From Oscillospiraceae bacterium (GTDB lineage Bacteria > Bacillota > Clostridia > Christensenellales > Aristaeellaceae), in NCBI GenBank assembly GCA_031280145.1, contig JAITHB010000099.1:1-34892 (forward strand): 34,892 nt of DNA. The letters are read 5' to 3'. Position 1 is the stretch's first letter; the number at the start of each line of letters is the position of its first letter. The notes beneath the pieces were generated by a model. It was given only the letters and a program-made list of their open reading frames with translations, did no database searches and was not told the DNA's origin. The translations under genes were made by a program, and so were the position numbers. Below, in pieces: positions 1-7,702 of the stretch.

Positions 1-4
1 ACCG

Positions 5-1165
5 TCAGCCCGTCAGCAGCCTCCCGCGCATATCCTCCGACGCGTCCGAAACGTCGTCCAGCCGCTTCTCGATAAGGCGCGTCTTCTTCACCGCGTCGTC
101 TATCGATTTGCCCGCCGACTCAATTTTGCCGCGCGCCGCTTCAAGCAAATCGGAATAGCGCGAAAACTCAACCTTCACCGCCGCGAGCAGGCGGAACACT
201 TCGTGCGAACGCTTCTCAATCATCAGCGTATTGAAGCCCATCGACAGGCTTGTGAGCAGCGCGTAAAGCGTGGAAGGTCCCGCAATAACAACCCTGTTCT
301 CGCGCAGCACGCGGTCCGCCGTACCCGACAGCCGAAGCACCTCAAGGAACAGCGCTTCTACGGGAAGGAACATTATGGCGAACTCGGTCGTGCGCGGCGG
401 GTCGAGATACTTTGATATGCGCTTCGCTTCCGTTCGTATCGCGGTATCCAGTTCGCCGAGCGACTGCGCGACCATCTCTTTGTTGCCTTCCGAAGAGGAA
501 TCGATGAGCCGCTGATAGCATGTCAGCGGAAACTTCGAGTCTATCGGCATGAGCAGCTCTTCGTCGTTCTTGCCCGGCATAAGTATTGCGAACTCGACGC
601 GTTCCGCGGAACCCTTTTTTATCTGCACGTTCGTCAGATACTGCGATTCGGTAAGCGTCTGCGTCAGCAGCGCAGAAAGCTGCGCTTCGCCCCATATGCC
701 GCGCGTCTTAACGTTGCTCATTATTTTTGTAAGATCAGTCACGCCCGCCGAAAGCCGTCGCATTTCGCCAAGCCCCAGATAAACCTGTTCCAGCCGCTCG
801 CTTACCAAGCGGAACGAAGCGTCAAGCCGCCTGTCGAGCGTTGCGTCCAGTTTTTCGGAGACGGTGAGACGCATCTCTTCCAGCCGCTTGTCAAGCGTGT
901 TCGCGACGCGGTCCATCTGCAAATCAAAGCCGCCGAGCCGCCGCTCCAGCGACATCTGTATATTGGAAAGCCCGCTGCCGAGCGACTCGTTCTGCATTGT
1001 TATAACCTGTATCTGCCGCTCCTTATCTTCAATCATCATGCTTGACGCGTCGCGCGCAAGCTTTTCCGAGGCTTCGCGAACGCGCTTCACCATCAGCACA
1101 AGCGCGATTGATACGCCGACGGCGGCGCAGGCCGACAAAATTGAAACTATCACCCATGCGTTCAT
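5..1165 (-). CDS. rmuC: RmuC family DNA recombination protein
   Basis: A 386-residue protein with the RmuC layout. A single N-terminal membrane anchor (about residues 3-25) is followed by a long charged coiled coil (about 28-135) and then the conserved RmuC core, with the blocks TRGIWGEAQL, PIDSKFPL and EFAIMFLPVEALF. E. coli RmuC limits inversions at short inverted repeats and its core resembles a nuclease fold, but the biochemical activity is poorly defined. The ATG at 1163-1165 overlaps the stop of the upstream isomerase gene as ATGA, so the two are probably translationally coupled. The stop codon lies only 5 bases from the window edge. Family assignment is firm; a role in this organism is inferred from homology. 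Confidence 0.93.
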   Translation of the reverse strand: MNAWVIVSILSACAAVGVSIALVLMVKRVREASEKLARDASSMMIEDKERQIQVITMQNESLGSGLSNIQMSLERRLGGFDLQMDRVANTLDKRLEEMRLTVSEKLDATLDRRLDASFRLVSERLEQVYLGLGEMRRLSAGVTDLTKIMSNVKTRGIWGEAQLSALLTQTLTESQYLTNVQIKKGSAERVEFAILMPGKNDEELLMPIDSKFPLTCYQRLIDSSSEGNKEMVAQSLGELDTAIRTEAKRISKYLDPPRTTEFAIMFLPVEALFLEVLRLSGTADRVLRENRVVIAGPSTLYALLTSLSMGFNTLMIEKRSHEVFRLLAAVKVEFSRYSDLLEAARGKIESAGKSIDDAVKKTRLIEKRLDDVSDASEDMRGRLLTG

Positions 1166-1965
1166 TCGCGCGGACCATCCTTTAATTCCTCAAATATTCG
1201 GCGAAGATATTCAATCGATTCGCGCATCGCAGTCTCGTCCTGCGCGTGAACGGCGTATGGTTCAAGAATGACGCTGCCGCCGTAACCAACCGCGTCAAGC
1301 TCTCGCTTAAGCTTCGCGAAGTCGGTGACTCCCTTTCCCGGCAAAGCGTGAACGCCGCGAGCGTCGTAATCCATCGCGTGAACGTGCTTCGCGCGGCTTC
1401 CCGCGGCGCGAACAAACTCCGCAGGGTCGCGTCCCGTTTCTATGCACTGCTTTATGTCGATAACAAACCCGATATTCGGGCAGCACTCCGCGGCTTCGCG
1501 CAATCTTTCGGGCGAGTGAATCGCGCACCAGCTCACGGTCTCCCAGCAGAGCAGAATTCCGCGCTCCGTCGCGAGCTCGTTCGCGCGTTCAATATCTTCC
1601 GCCAAAGGCGCGATGGGTTTGTCGGAGCGAATCGTCATCGGACCGTGATAGACATAATACTTTACGCCGAGCTCGTGTCCCGCGTCAAGCGCGCGGCGCA
1701 GCCAGTCGAAGCCGTCCCGCTTCTGCCTGGGACTCTTTCCGAATATATCGGTTTCAAAGTGCTGAGTACGCGCGTGCATCGAAACCGCGCTCATTCCGTT
1801 CAAGCGGCTTTTAACAAGCTTGCCGAAATCGACGCTGTATTCGGAGTATGTTTCCAAGAAGACTTCGCAGCACGATACGTTAAATTTCAGTATTTCACGC
1901 ACCGCGTCTTCGGTTTCCAACAAAGAATAATAACTGGCTGTAGATATTCCGACGTTCACTTTCAT
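1162..1965 (-). CDS. Sugar phosphate isomerase/epimerase, TIM-barrel (AP endonuclease 2 superfamily)
   Basis: About 267 residues of xylose-isomerase-like TIM barrel. It opens NVGISTASYYS and carries acidic and histidine blocks (MHARTQHFETD, YYVYHGPM, LCWETVSWC, FVIDIKQC, KHVHAMDYD, VILEPYA) in the order of the metal-binding residues of this superfamily. Members isomerise or epimerise sugars, inositols or hydroxypyruvate; the substrate cannot be read from sequence. The start is uncertain: GTG at 1968, ATG at 1965 and GTG at 1959 are all in frame. The AAGG-like Shine-Dalgarno is best spaced for the last, and the ATG is taken as a compromise. It is the first gene of a two-gene unit with rmuC, preceded by a good promoter. 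Confidence 0.85.
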   Translation of the reverse strand: MKVNVGISTASYYSLLETEDAVREILKFNVSCCEVFLETYSEYSVDFGKLVKSRLNGMSAVSMHARTQHFETDIFGKSPRQKRDGFDWLRRALDAGHELGVKYYVYHGPMTIRSDKPIAPLAEDIERANELATERGILLCWETVSWCAIHSPERLREAAECCPNIGFVIDIKQCIETGRDPAEFVRAAGSRAKHVHAMDYDARGVHALPGKGVTDFAKLKRELDAVGYGGSVILEPYAVHAQDETAMRESIEYLRRIFEELKDGPRE

Positions 1966-2009
1966 CACCTTGCTTCACATTGAAGAGTACTTCGCGATAC
2001 ATCTACAGC

Positions 2010-2038
2010 AGTATATCCGCAATCCGCATGTTTTGCAA
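2010..2038 (-). promoter_or_regulatory. Sigma-A-type promoter for the isomerase-rmuC unit
   Basis: On the minus strand, TTGCAA (2033-2038) and TATACT (2010-2015) are separated by exactly 17 bases. The predicted transcript start is about 35-40 bases before the isomerase start codon. The TTGCAA hexamer is its own reverse complement, so it could also serve a plus-strand promoter (TATTTT at 2056-2061, spacer 17), but that second promoter is weak and unproven. Confidence 0.6.
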
Positions 2039-2117
2039 TGATCAAGACTATTTACTATTTTATAACAGCAATCATAAATCTAAACTTATCGTTATATAGA
2101 TGTTAGACAACAAAAGC

Positions 2118-2135
2118 TATACTTTATAGAGTATA
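2118..2135. repeat. Short inverted repeat upstream of the DUF3810 gene
   Basis: TATACT (2118-2123) and AGTATA (2130-2135) form a 6-bp dyad with a 6-bp gap in the AT-rich 185-bp divergent intergenic region, 34 bases before the DUF3810 start. It overlaps candidate -10 sequences (TATAGA, TATAAA) for that gene, so it could be an operator. The arms are short enough to arise by chance in AT-rich DNA. Confidence 0.3.
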
Positions 2136-2168
2136 AAAGATGAGTATATTTCGGAATGGCGGTGACAG

Positions 2169-3242
2169 ATGCTTCAGGCAGCGAGAAAACCAAGGATTTC
2201 CATAAAACGAGCCGCGCTGCAATTCTTGCTCGCGTTAACTCCCGCTGCGCTCGCCGTCTCGCTTATGCTCGTCACCAAAACCAACGCGGCTGTTCTCAGT
2301 TACATATATAATACCGCGTCGCGCCTCTCGTACGCAATCTCTCAAGCGGCGTCCGTTATTCCGTTCGCTGTTGCTCCATGGCTCGCGGCCGTGCTTCTTG
2401 TATGGTTCGTCGTCGGATTTGTAGTAGCAATCGCGAAAACCGCCGCGCTGTCCGACTTGCGGTTTTTGGTTCGCTCCATAAAAAACCGTGTGTTCACAGC
2501 AAGCATCCTTTATTTGGCGTTCGTGATACTATTCGGCGTGTCATACAACGCGCCGAAGCTTTCTGTGGCAGCCTTCGCAAGCGTGCGAAGCTCCGTCATT
2601 ACCGCCCGGCGAACAACGCTCTCCGAATCGTGCGAGAACTGGATTCGTCTCGCGAACTTCCTGCGCCCCATCGTTCCTTCGTCTGAAGCGGGAGAAGTGT
2701 TAAACGCCGTGCCGACCGCTTTCGCGAATACGGCGGGAATTTCGGATACGCCGTATTCGCCGAAGCCCTCGGGCATAGACGCGCTGCTTGGCGGCATGAT
2801 GATTGAGGGCATATATGTTCCTTTCACGGGCGAAGCGCTTGTCAACACGAGTATTCCTCTCATCGACCTGCCGTTCGTCGCGTGTCACGAAGCCGCGCAT
2901 TCAATCGGTTACGCGCGCGAGGACGAAGCGAATCTGGTGAGCATGATTGTCTGCGGGTCGTCTCAAAATCCGCTGTTCCGCTACAGCGGCGCGATGGCGG
3001 CCGTCAGATATTCGCTCGCCCGCATTTTACGCACAGATATGTTTGAATACAACAGACTCGTCTCGCTGATGAGCCCCGCCGTATCGCGCGACCTGGGAAG
3101 CAGAAACGCGTATTGGAGCGCGAAGCGCAATTCCTCCGCGGCGGTCTTCGCAAACAGGGTGAACGACTTATTTCTTTCGTACGCGGGGATGCAGGAGAAC
3201 GGCGCGATGTCTTACGAGGGCGTGCTTGACCTCACCGACTGA
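2169..3242 (+). CDS. DUF3810 family membrane protein with HExxH motif
   Basis: A 357-residue protein. Three hydrophobic segments near the N-terminus (about 17-36, 62-90, 108-125) are followed by a soluble domain holding HEAAH at 240-244 and glutamates at 251 and 253 in the block GYAREDEAN. This fits the DUF3810 family, which has no established function. HExxH followed by a downstream Glu is the classic zinc-metallopeptidase arrangement, so a membrane-anchored protease is a reasonable inference but not shown. The blocks GIYVPFTGEALVN and LPFVACHEAAH are typical of the family. A GGCGGTG sequence precedes the ATG. The next gene on this strand starts 105 bases downstream, with no obvious terminator between. 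Confidence 0.8.
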   Translation: MLQAARKPRISIKRAALQFLLALTPAALAVSLMLVTKTNAAVLSYIYNTASRLSYAISQAASVIPFAVAPWLAAVLLVWFVVGFVVAIAKTAALSDLRFLVRSIKNRVFTASILYLAFVILFGVSYNAPKLSVAAFASVRSSVITARRTTLSESCENWIRLANFLRPIVPSSEAGEVLNAVPTAFANTAGISDTPYSPKPSGIDALLGGMMIEGIYVPFTGEALVNTSIPLIDLPFVACHEAAHSIGYAREDEANLVSMIVCGSSQNPLFRYSGAMAAVRYSLARILRTDMFEYNRLVSLMSPAVSRDLGSRNAYWSAKRNSSAAVFANRVNDLFLSYAGMQENGAMSYEGVLDLTD

Positions 3243-3347
3243 CGCTGTACTAATTCTCAATTTTATGCTAATATCGAATTAATAAATCGCCACTGCAAAG
3301 GACTCTTTATCCTTAATTCCCCATTAAACTGACGGTCGGGAGCAAAC

Positions 3348-4760
3348 ATGAAAGATTACGACGTTATAATAATCGGCGCGGGTCCCGCGGGGATTTTCAC
3401 CGCGCTCGAGCTTACCGAGCTCTCCCCCGCGCTTCGCATACTTCTCATCGATTCGGGCAGAACAATATCAAAACGCAGATGCCCCGCGCGCGAAACAGGA
3501 AAATGCGTCGGCTGCACACCGTGCGCCATAATGCACGGCTGGGCAGGCGCGGGCGCGTTCTCCGACGGCAAACTGTCGCTTTCCGACGAAGTCGGCGGAC
3601 GCATAACCGACTACATATCACACGCGGAAGCTGCCGCGCTCATAAAGCGCGCCGACGATATCTACAAGAAATTCGGCGCGGCGGACGAAGTCTTTGGTCT
3701 TAACAACGGCAAGGTTGACGAGATCGCCTACGAAGCAAGCAAGCACAATATCAGGCTCATTCCCTGCCCCGTTCGCCACCTCGGCACGGAGAACGCGGGA
3801 CAGGTTTTGGGCAGTATGTATAATCATCTCGCGGGCAGGATTGACTTTCGCGAACTAACGGAAGCTGTCGATTTGATTTGCGAGGGCTGCGGAACGCCGA
3901 GCACGCGAATCACCGGCGTTACGATGCGCAGCGCGGACGGCGTCGTCGAAAGCGTCAACGCCGCGTATGTAGTATGCGCGCCGGGCCGCGCGGGCGCGGC
4001 GTGGCTGACGAGTCAGTGTCAGCGGCTCGGCATTAATCTCACCAATAATGAAGTGGACATAGGCGTGCGCGTCGAAACGCCCAACTCGATCATGGACGCT
4101 CTGACACGGCACCTTTACGAGGCGAAGCTGGTCTACTATTCCGACACATACGAAAACAAGGTGCGCACGTTCTGCATGAACCCCGGCGGCGTCGTTTCCG
4201 AAGAACACTATGAGGGCGGAATTGCCGTCGTGAACGGTCACAGCTATGCCGATCAGGAGATGCGCACGCAGAACACAAACTTCGCGGTGCTCGTCTCCAC
4301 AAGCTTCACTCAGCCGTTCGACCAGCCCATCGAATACGGCAGATACATAGCCAAGCTCGCCAACATGCTGACAGGCGGGCCGATTATGGTGCAGCGTCTC
4401 GGCGATTTAATCAAGGGACGCAGAACCGACGCGGGTCGGCTCGCGAAATCAACAACACGCCCTACGCTGTGCACCGCCGTGCCGGGCGACCTTTCGTTCG
4501 CGCTGCCGTCACGTCATCTTACGTCAATCATTGAAGCGCTCAAAGCGTTCGACAAGCTTGCGCCGGGTCTCTATGACAAGGATACGCTGCTCTACGGCAT
4601 CGAGGTGAAGTTCTATTCCTCCAAGGTTCAGGTGAACAACAAATTTGAAACCGCGGTGCGCGGACTGTTCACGATCGGCGACGGCGCGGGGATAACGCGC
4701 GGGTTAATGCAGGCTTCGTGTACGGGGCTTGCCGTCGGGCATACAATCGCCAACGAATAA
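3348..4760 (+). CDS. FAD-dependent oxidoreductase (COG2509-type dehydrogenase)
   Basis: A 470-residue flavoprotein. The N-terminal dinucleotide-binding motif GAGPAG (residues 10-15) sits in a beta-alpha-beta fold starting at residue 4. The C-terminal GLFTIGDGAGITRGLMQASCTG is the second FAD contact typical of this family, and VVCAPGRAGAAW lies between them. A cysteine cluster at residues 45, 53, 56 and 59 (CPARETGKCVGCTPC) follows the nucleotide fold and could be a redox or metal site. The family is widespread in anaerobes but its substrate and electron partner are unknown. GGGAG lies 6 bases before the ATG. A hairpin follows the gene at 4770-4791. Confidence 0.88.
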   Translation: MKDYDVIIIGAGPAGIFTALELTELSPALRILLIDSGRTISKRRCPARETGKCVGCTPCAIMHGWAGAGAFSDGKLSLSDEVGGRITDYISHAEAAALIKRADDIYKKFGAADEVFGLNNGKVDEIAYEASKHNIRLIPCPVRHLGTENAGQVLGSMYNHLAGRIDFRELTEAVDLICEGCGTPSTRITGVTMRSADGVVESVNAAYVVCAPGRAGAAWLTSQCQRLGINLTNNEVDIGVRVETPNSIMDALTRHLYEAKLVYYSDTYENKVRTFCMNPGGVVSEEHYEGGIAVVNGHSYADQEMRTQNTNFAVLVSTSFTQPFDQPIEYGRYIAKLANMLTGGPIMVQRLGDLIKGRRTDAGRLAKSTTRPTLCTAVPGDLSFALPSRHLTSIIEALKAFDKLAPGLYDKDTLLYGIEVKFYSSKVQVNNKFETAVRGLFTIGDGAGITRGLMQASCTGLAVGHTIANE

Positions 4761-4769
4761 CAATAGTAT

Positions 4770-4791
4770 GGGCGATCGTCACCGATCGCCC
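4770..4791. terminator. Stem-loop between convergent genes
   Basis: GGGCGATCG (4770-4778) and CGATCGCCC (4783-4791) form a perfect 9-bp stem with a 4-base loop. It lies 10 bases after the oxidoreductase stop on the plus strand and 25 bases after the TPM stop on the minus strand. There is no long T tract on either side, so it may be an RNA-stabilising hairpin as well as a bidirectional terminator. Confidence 0.6.
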
Positions 4792-4815
4792 GTCGTATCC
4801 TTGATAAGTTGTTAA

Positions 4816-5832
4816 TCAGAACTTCCGTCCTCCGCCGCCGCCGCCGGAGCGTCCGCCACCGAAGCCGCCGCCACCTCCAAAACCGCCGCCGCCGCCGAAG
4901 CCGCGACCGCCGCCGCCACCGCCGGAACGTCCGCCGCCGAAACCACCACCGAAGCCGCTGCCGCCGAAAAGTCCGCCTGAAGAATGGCTGCGCGGAGGAG
5001 CGGGACGCGGACCCATCACGGGACCGTGATGCGCGTGATGGTGATGCGTCGGGCGGAACAGTCCCCCGCCGATAATCGGCGGCACAACGTGAACCACCGT
5101 GCGCGGGCGGCGCGTGTATACAACATGCGAAGCCCTGCGGGTAAACCTTGAAATATTAACAATTACGATAATCGCGATAACAATAATAACAAACGCCACA
5201 ATGAAACCTCCAAATCCAAACCCACCGGGGCTGTTATACTGATAGTCGTAGCTGTACTCATAACTGTATCCGGCGTTCTGATTCACATCCGAGCCGCTTC
5301 CGTTTGAACCGCTCGTTCCGCTGAGCGAAACGTTGTAAACCTTCGCCACCTCTTGGCACAACGCTTCGTACGCGCGGCGCATTCCTGTCGAGTAGTCGCC
5401 GTCCGCAAAGTAATCCAGCGCAGCGGCGTCAACAATATCCATTGCGCGTGTTGCTGATAGCTTGCCTTTGAATCCTTCGCCTAACTGAACGTAGTATTCT
5501 CTATCTATCACTGCGAGCAGAAGCATTACGCCGTTGTTCTCCGACGGATCCCCTATGCCCCAACTATTGAACAATTGATTAGCATACTTTTCCGCTGTCA
5601 TTCCGTCCAGACCATCGACGATTACGGCTGAAACCTCGGCTTTTTTCGCCCTGTCTTCAAGTGTCCATCCGATAGAATACATCGCGGAAGCATCGCTTTC
5701 CGACATAACACCTGCGAAATCGTTGACATATTCCTCATACGCGTCCGTCGGCTTTGCGGGAATTGCCGCGAACGCAAGCATGGGAACCAACAGGAGAAGC
5801 ACCGCTGCAATAATAACAATTCTCTTTTTCAC
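4816..5832 (-). CDS. TPM-domain secreted/membrane protein with Gly-rich and His-rich tail
   Basis: With the GTG at 5832 the protein has 338 residues. That start has GGGAGG five bases upstream and gives a clean signal peptide (MKKRIVIIAAVLLLLVPMLA, cleavage near AFA-AIP). An ATG at 5859 overlaps the lemA stop but has no Shine-Dalgarno and would put a charged extension before the signal. Residues about 30-170 are a TPM domain (NDFAGVMSESDASAM, NNGVMLLLAVIDREYYVQLGEGF, YFADGDYSTGM). One membrane segment follows at about 209-227, then a His cluster (THHHHAHH, about 262-269) and a Gly-rich tail (286-338) containing two copies of FGGGRSGGGGGGR. TPM proteins are often encoded next to lemA, as here; the function is unclear. 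Confidence 0.88.
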   Translation of the reverse strand: MKKRIVIIAAVLLLLVPMLAFAAIPAKPTDAYEEYVNDFAGVMSESDASAMYSIGWTLEDRAKKAEVSAVIVDGLDGMTAEKYANQLFNSWGIGDPSENNGVMLLLAVIDREYYVQLGEGFKGKLSATRAMDIVDAAALDYFADGDYSTGMRRAYEALCQEVAKVYNVSLSGTSGSNGSGSDVNQNAGYSYEYSYDYQYNSPGGFGFGGFIVAFVIIVIAIIVIVNISRFTRRASHVVYTRRPRTVVHVVPPIIGGGLFRPTHHHHAHHGPVMGPRPAPPRSHSSGGLFGGSGFGGGFGGGRSGGGGGGRGFGGGGGFGGGGGFGGGRSGGGGGGRKF

Positions 5833-5858
5833 TTTAACCTCCCGGCTTTCGCGCTGCA

Positions 5859-6398
5859 TTAATCAACTATTGGTATAAACGGAGGGTCTGCGAAGGGCTT
5901 CATTAATGTTCCGTTCCATACCTTGCGATACTCCGCGACATTTCTATTGTAATCTTCAGTGTTAACCATTACATTATCTTTTATTATTGCCCACGCGTTG
6001 AACACCGACTTTCGTTCCGTCTCATGCGAACCCAGCGACTCAATCTTGGCGTTAAGCGCAGTCTTTGCGGTATCGAGATCGTCAATTGCTCCCAGTAAAC
6101 TCTGAGCTGAATAGCGTCCGTTGTTACCCAACATTCCCGCGATATTCATAGAATTTTCCAGATTCTCAACCTCCGTACCGGTAAGCCCAATCTGTCCCGC
6201 CAGCGTCAGATAATTCTGCGCCTTCGACGCAAGCTGTGAAGTGTTCTCCCGAATGTCCGCCAGTTCCGCGTACACGCCGACACTCGCGTGAACCAACGCG
6301 TTGCGGTTGCCCAATAAGATTCCGCAGAGTACAAGCAGAACCATAATTACCGCCGCCACTTTCGCATTCATGTTTTTCGTTTTCTTTATGACATTCAC
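5859..6398 (-). CDS. lemA: LemA family protein
   Basis: A 179-residue protein starting at a GTG with a strong Shine-Dalgarno (AAGGAGG, about 8 bases upstream). One membrane segment (about 13-30) is followed by an alpha-helical domain with LemA blocks: ASVGVYAELADIREN, QNYLTLAGQIGLTG, WAIIKDNVMVNTEDYNRNVAEYR and the PF.DPPFIP end. LemA proteins are membrane-anchored helical-bundle proteins without a settled biochemical role, commonly paired with TPM-domain proteins. The telA stop is 37 bases upstream and the TPM start 26 bases downstream, so all are probably on one transcript. The protein is a little shorter and more divergent in the N-terminal half than typical LemA. Confidence 0.8.
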   Translation of the reverse strand: MNVIKKTKNMNAKVAAVIMVLLVLCGILLGNRNALVHASVGVYAELADIRENTSQLASKAQNYLTLAGQIGLTGTEVENLENSMNIAGMLGNNGRYSAQSLLGAIDDLDTAKTALNAKIESLGSHETERKSVFNAWAIIKDNVMVNTEDYNRNVAEYRKVWNGTLMKPFADPPFIPIVD

Positions 6399-6435
6399 TC
6401 AAAACACCTCCTTGAGAATCGCCGCAGTCCCTGTG

Positions 6436-7572
6436 TCAACCTTTCGGCTCCGCAAGAACGTCGACGGGTCGTGTGTTGCGCTGTTCCAACAGCTTGTTCT
6501 TAAGCTCCGTCTCAAGCTGTAGAAGCTGTCTCTCCGCAGCTATGCGCTTTGCGCGGCCTTCCGCCTGAATGTTCGCGACCTCCGACAGACTGTCGATGAG
6601 CGCTTGGTTCGTTTCAACCAGCGTCTCGATATCGACTATTCCGCGCTGGCTTTCCTTCGCCGTCTCAATCGTGCCTATCTTGAGGGCTTGCGCGTTGTCG
6701 CGGAGCATCTTGTTTGTCGCGTCGGTAACATAACGCTGCGCTTCAAGCGCGGCTTGCGAGTTCGCGAGACCGAGCGCGAGAACCATCTGGCTCTTCCACA
6801 GCGGAAGTGTGTTGACCAGCGTGGAGTGAATCTTCTCCGCCATCAGAGCGTCGTTGTTCTGCACGAGACGGATCTGCGGCGCCATCTGAATGCTTATCTG
6901 CCGCGTCAGTTCCAAATCGTAGACTTTCTTCTCGAAGCGGTCTATCGCGTTTGACAGGTCGTTAGCCTTCTGCGCGTCGACAGGTTCGCCCGACTGCTCC
7001 GCTTTCTTCTGCGCTTCCGGCATATCGACGCCGCGCAGCGTTTCAATCTTCTCGCGCCCCGCGACTATATAGAAACAAAGCTGCTTGTAATATTCCACAT
7101 TCTCGTTGTACAGGCGGTCGAGCATAGCGATATCGCGCAACATCTGCAGCCTGTGGTCCGTCAGGTTATCCGCCACCTTCGACACGCTGTTTTCAACCTT
7201 GTCGTAACGCGTCTTAAGGTTCTGGATGGAGTTGCTGGTCTTCTTGAACAAGCCCAGAATTCCGGACTTCTTGCCCGTATCGGGCGCGAAGCCCTGAAGC
7301 TGTCCGACCAGGTCGGTGAGCGTCTGCCCGACCACGCCCGCGTCCTTGTTCTTCACGTTTGCGAGCGCGGTGTCCGCGAACACGGAAAGCTTCTGCTGCG
7401 CAGTCGCGCCGAACTGAAGCGTTTCGGACGCGTTGAGTACGTTTATCTTGCCCGCGTATTCGCGCACCTTCTGCTGGTCTTCAGGCGCGAGCTTGGTGAG
7501 CGTCAGGTCTTCGGGGGCTTTGAATTCCAGAACGTCGGTTGCGGCGAGCGTAAGTTCGGTTGTGTCAGCCAT
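6436..7572 (-). CDS. telA: Toxic anion resistance protein, TelA/KlaA/YaaN family
   Basis: A 378-residue, largely alpha-helical cytoplasmic protein. The start is the ATG at 7570-7572 (MADTTELTL), because AGGAG stands 6-7 bases before it; an ATG six codons upstream is overlapped by that same Shine-Dalgarno. Family blocks include VGQTLTDLVGQLQGF, YNENVEYYKQLCFYIVAG, LPLWKSQMVLALGL and LEAQRYVTDATNKMLRDNAQALKIGTIE near the C-terminus. The family was named for tellurite resistance, but its general cellular role is unsettled. In Bacillota it is usually adjacent to xpaC, as here. The gene sits between xpaC and lemA in a four-gene minus-strand cluster. Confidence 0.9.
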   Translation of the reverse strand: MADTTELTLAATDVLEFKAPEDLTLTKLAPEDQQKVREYAGKINVLNASETLQFGATAQQKLSVFADTALANVKNKDAGVVGQTLTDLVGQLQGFAPDTGKKSGILGLFKKTSNSIQNLKTRYDKVENSVSKVADNLTDHRLQMLRDIAMLDRLYNENVEYYKQLCFYIVAGREKIETLRGVDMPEAQKKAEQSGEPVDAQKANDLSNAIDRFEKKVYDLELTRQISIQMAPQIRLVQNNDALMAEKIHSTLVNTLPLWKSQMVLALGLANSQAALEAQRYVTDATNKMLRDNAQALKIGTIETAKESQRGIVDIETLVETNQALIDSLSEVANIQAEGRAKRIAAERQLLQLETELKNKLLEQRNTRPVDVLAEPKG

Positions 7573-7600
7573 GGCGGTTCTCCTCATCATTTTGTAAATT

Positions 7601-7686
7601 AAGAGTCAAAAGTTAAGAATGAAGAATCAATTATTTAAGACTTAGTATGTACACGAATCGTTCCCAACAAACAACTTTTAACTCTT
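7601..7686. repeat. Imperfect inverted repeat in the xpaC-telA intergenic region
   Basis: AAGAGTCAAAAGTT (7601-7614) is matched with one mismatch by the reverse complement of 7673-7686, 58 bases away. Weaker similarity extends outward, with ATTTT-containing flanks on both sides. In the transcript this would fold into a long, AT-rich hairpin. It could be an intercistronic processing or attenuation structure, or a degenerate small mobile element. It lies between the xpaC stop and the telA ribosome binding site. Confidence 0.5.
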
Positions 7687-7702
7687 ACCTAAAATTCTTC
7701 AC

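Noticed and set aside
1246-1983. 245-codon plus-strand frame opposite the isomerase gene
   Set aside because: The isomerase on the minus strand has clear family motifs. The opposite frame is Arg/Ala/Val-rich, as expected of a shadow in GC-rich coding DNA.
2033-2061. Plus-strand promoter sharing TTGCAA with the minus-strand isomerase promoter
   Set aside because: The spacing is right (17) but the -10 (TATTTT) is poor and the predicted start would be about 100 bases before the DUF3810 gene; too weak to list.
4825-4975. Regularly spaced CCGCCG-type repeats that could look like a repeat array
   Set aside because: These are Gly codons of the TPM protein tail. There are no uniform repeats with unique spacers, so it is not a CRISPR array.
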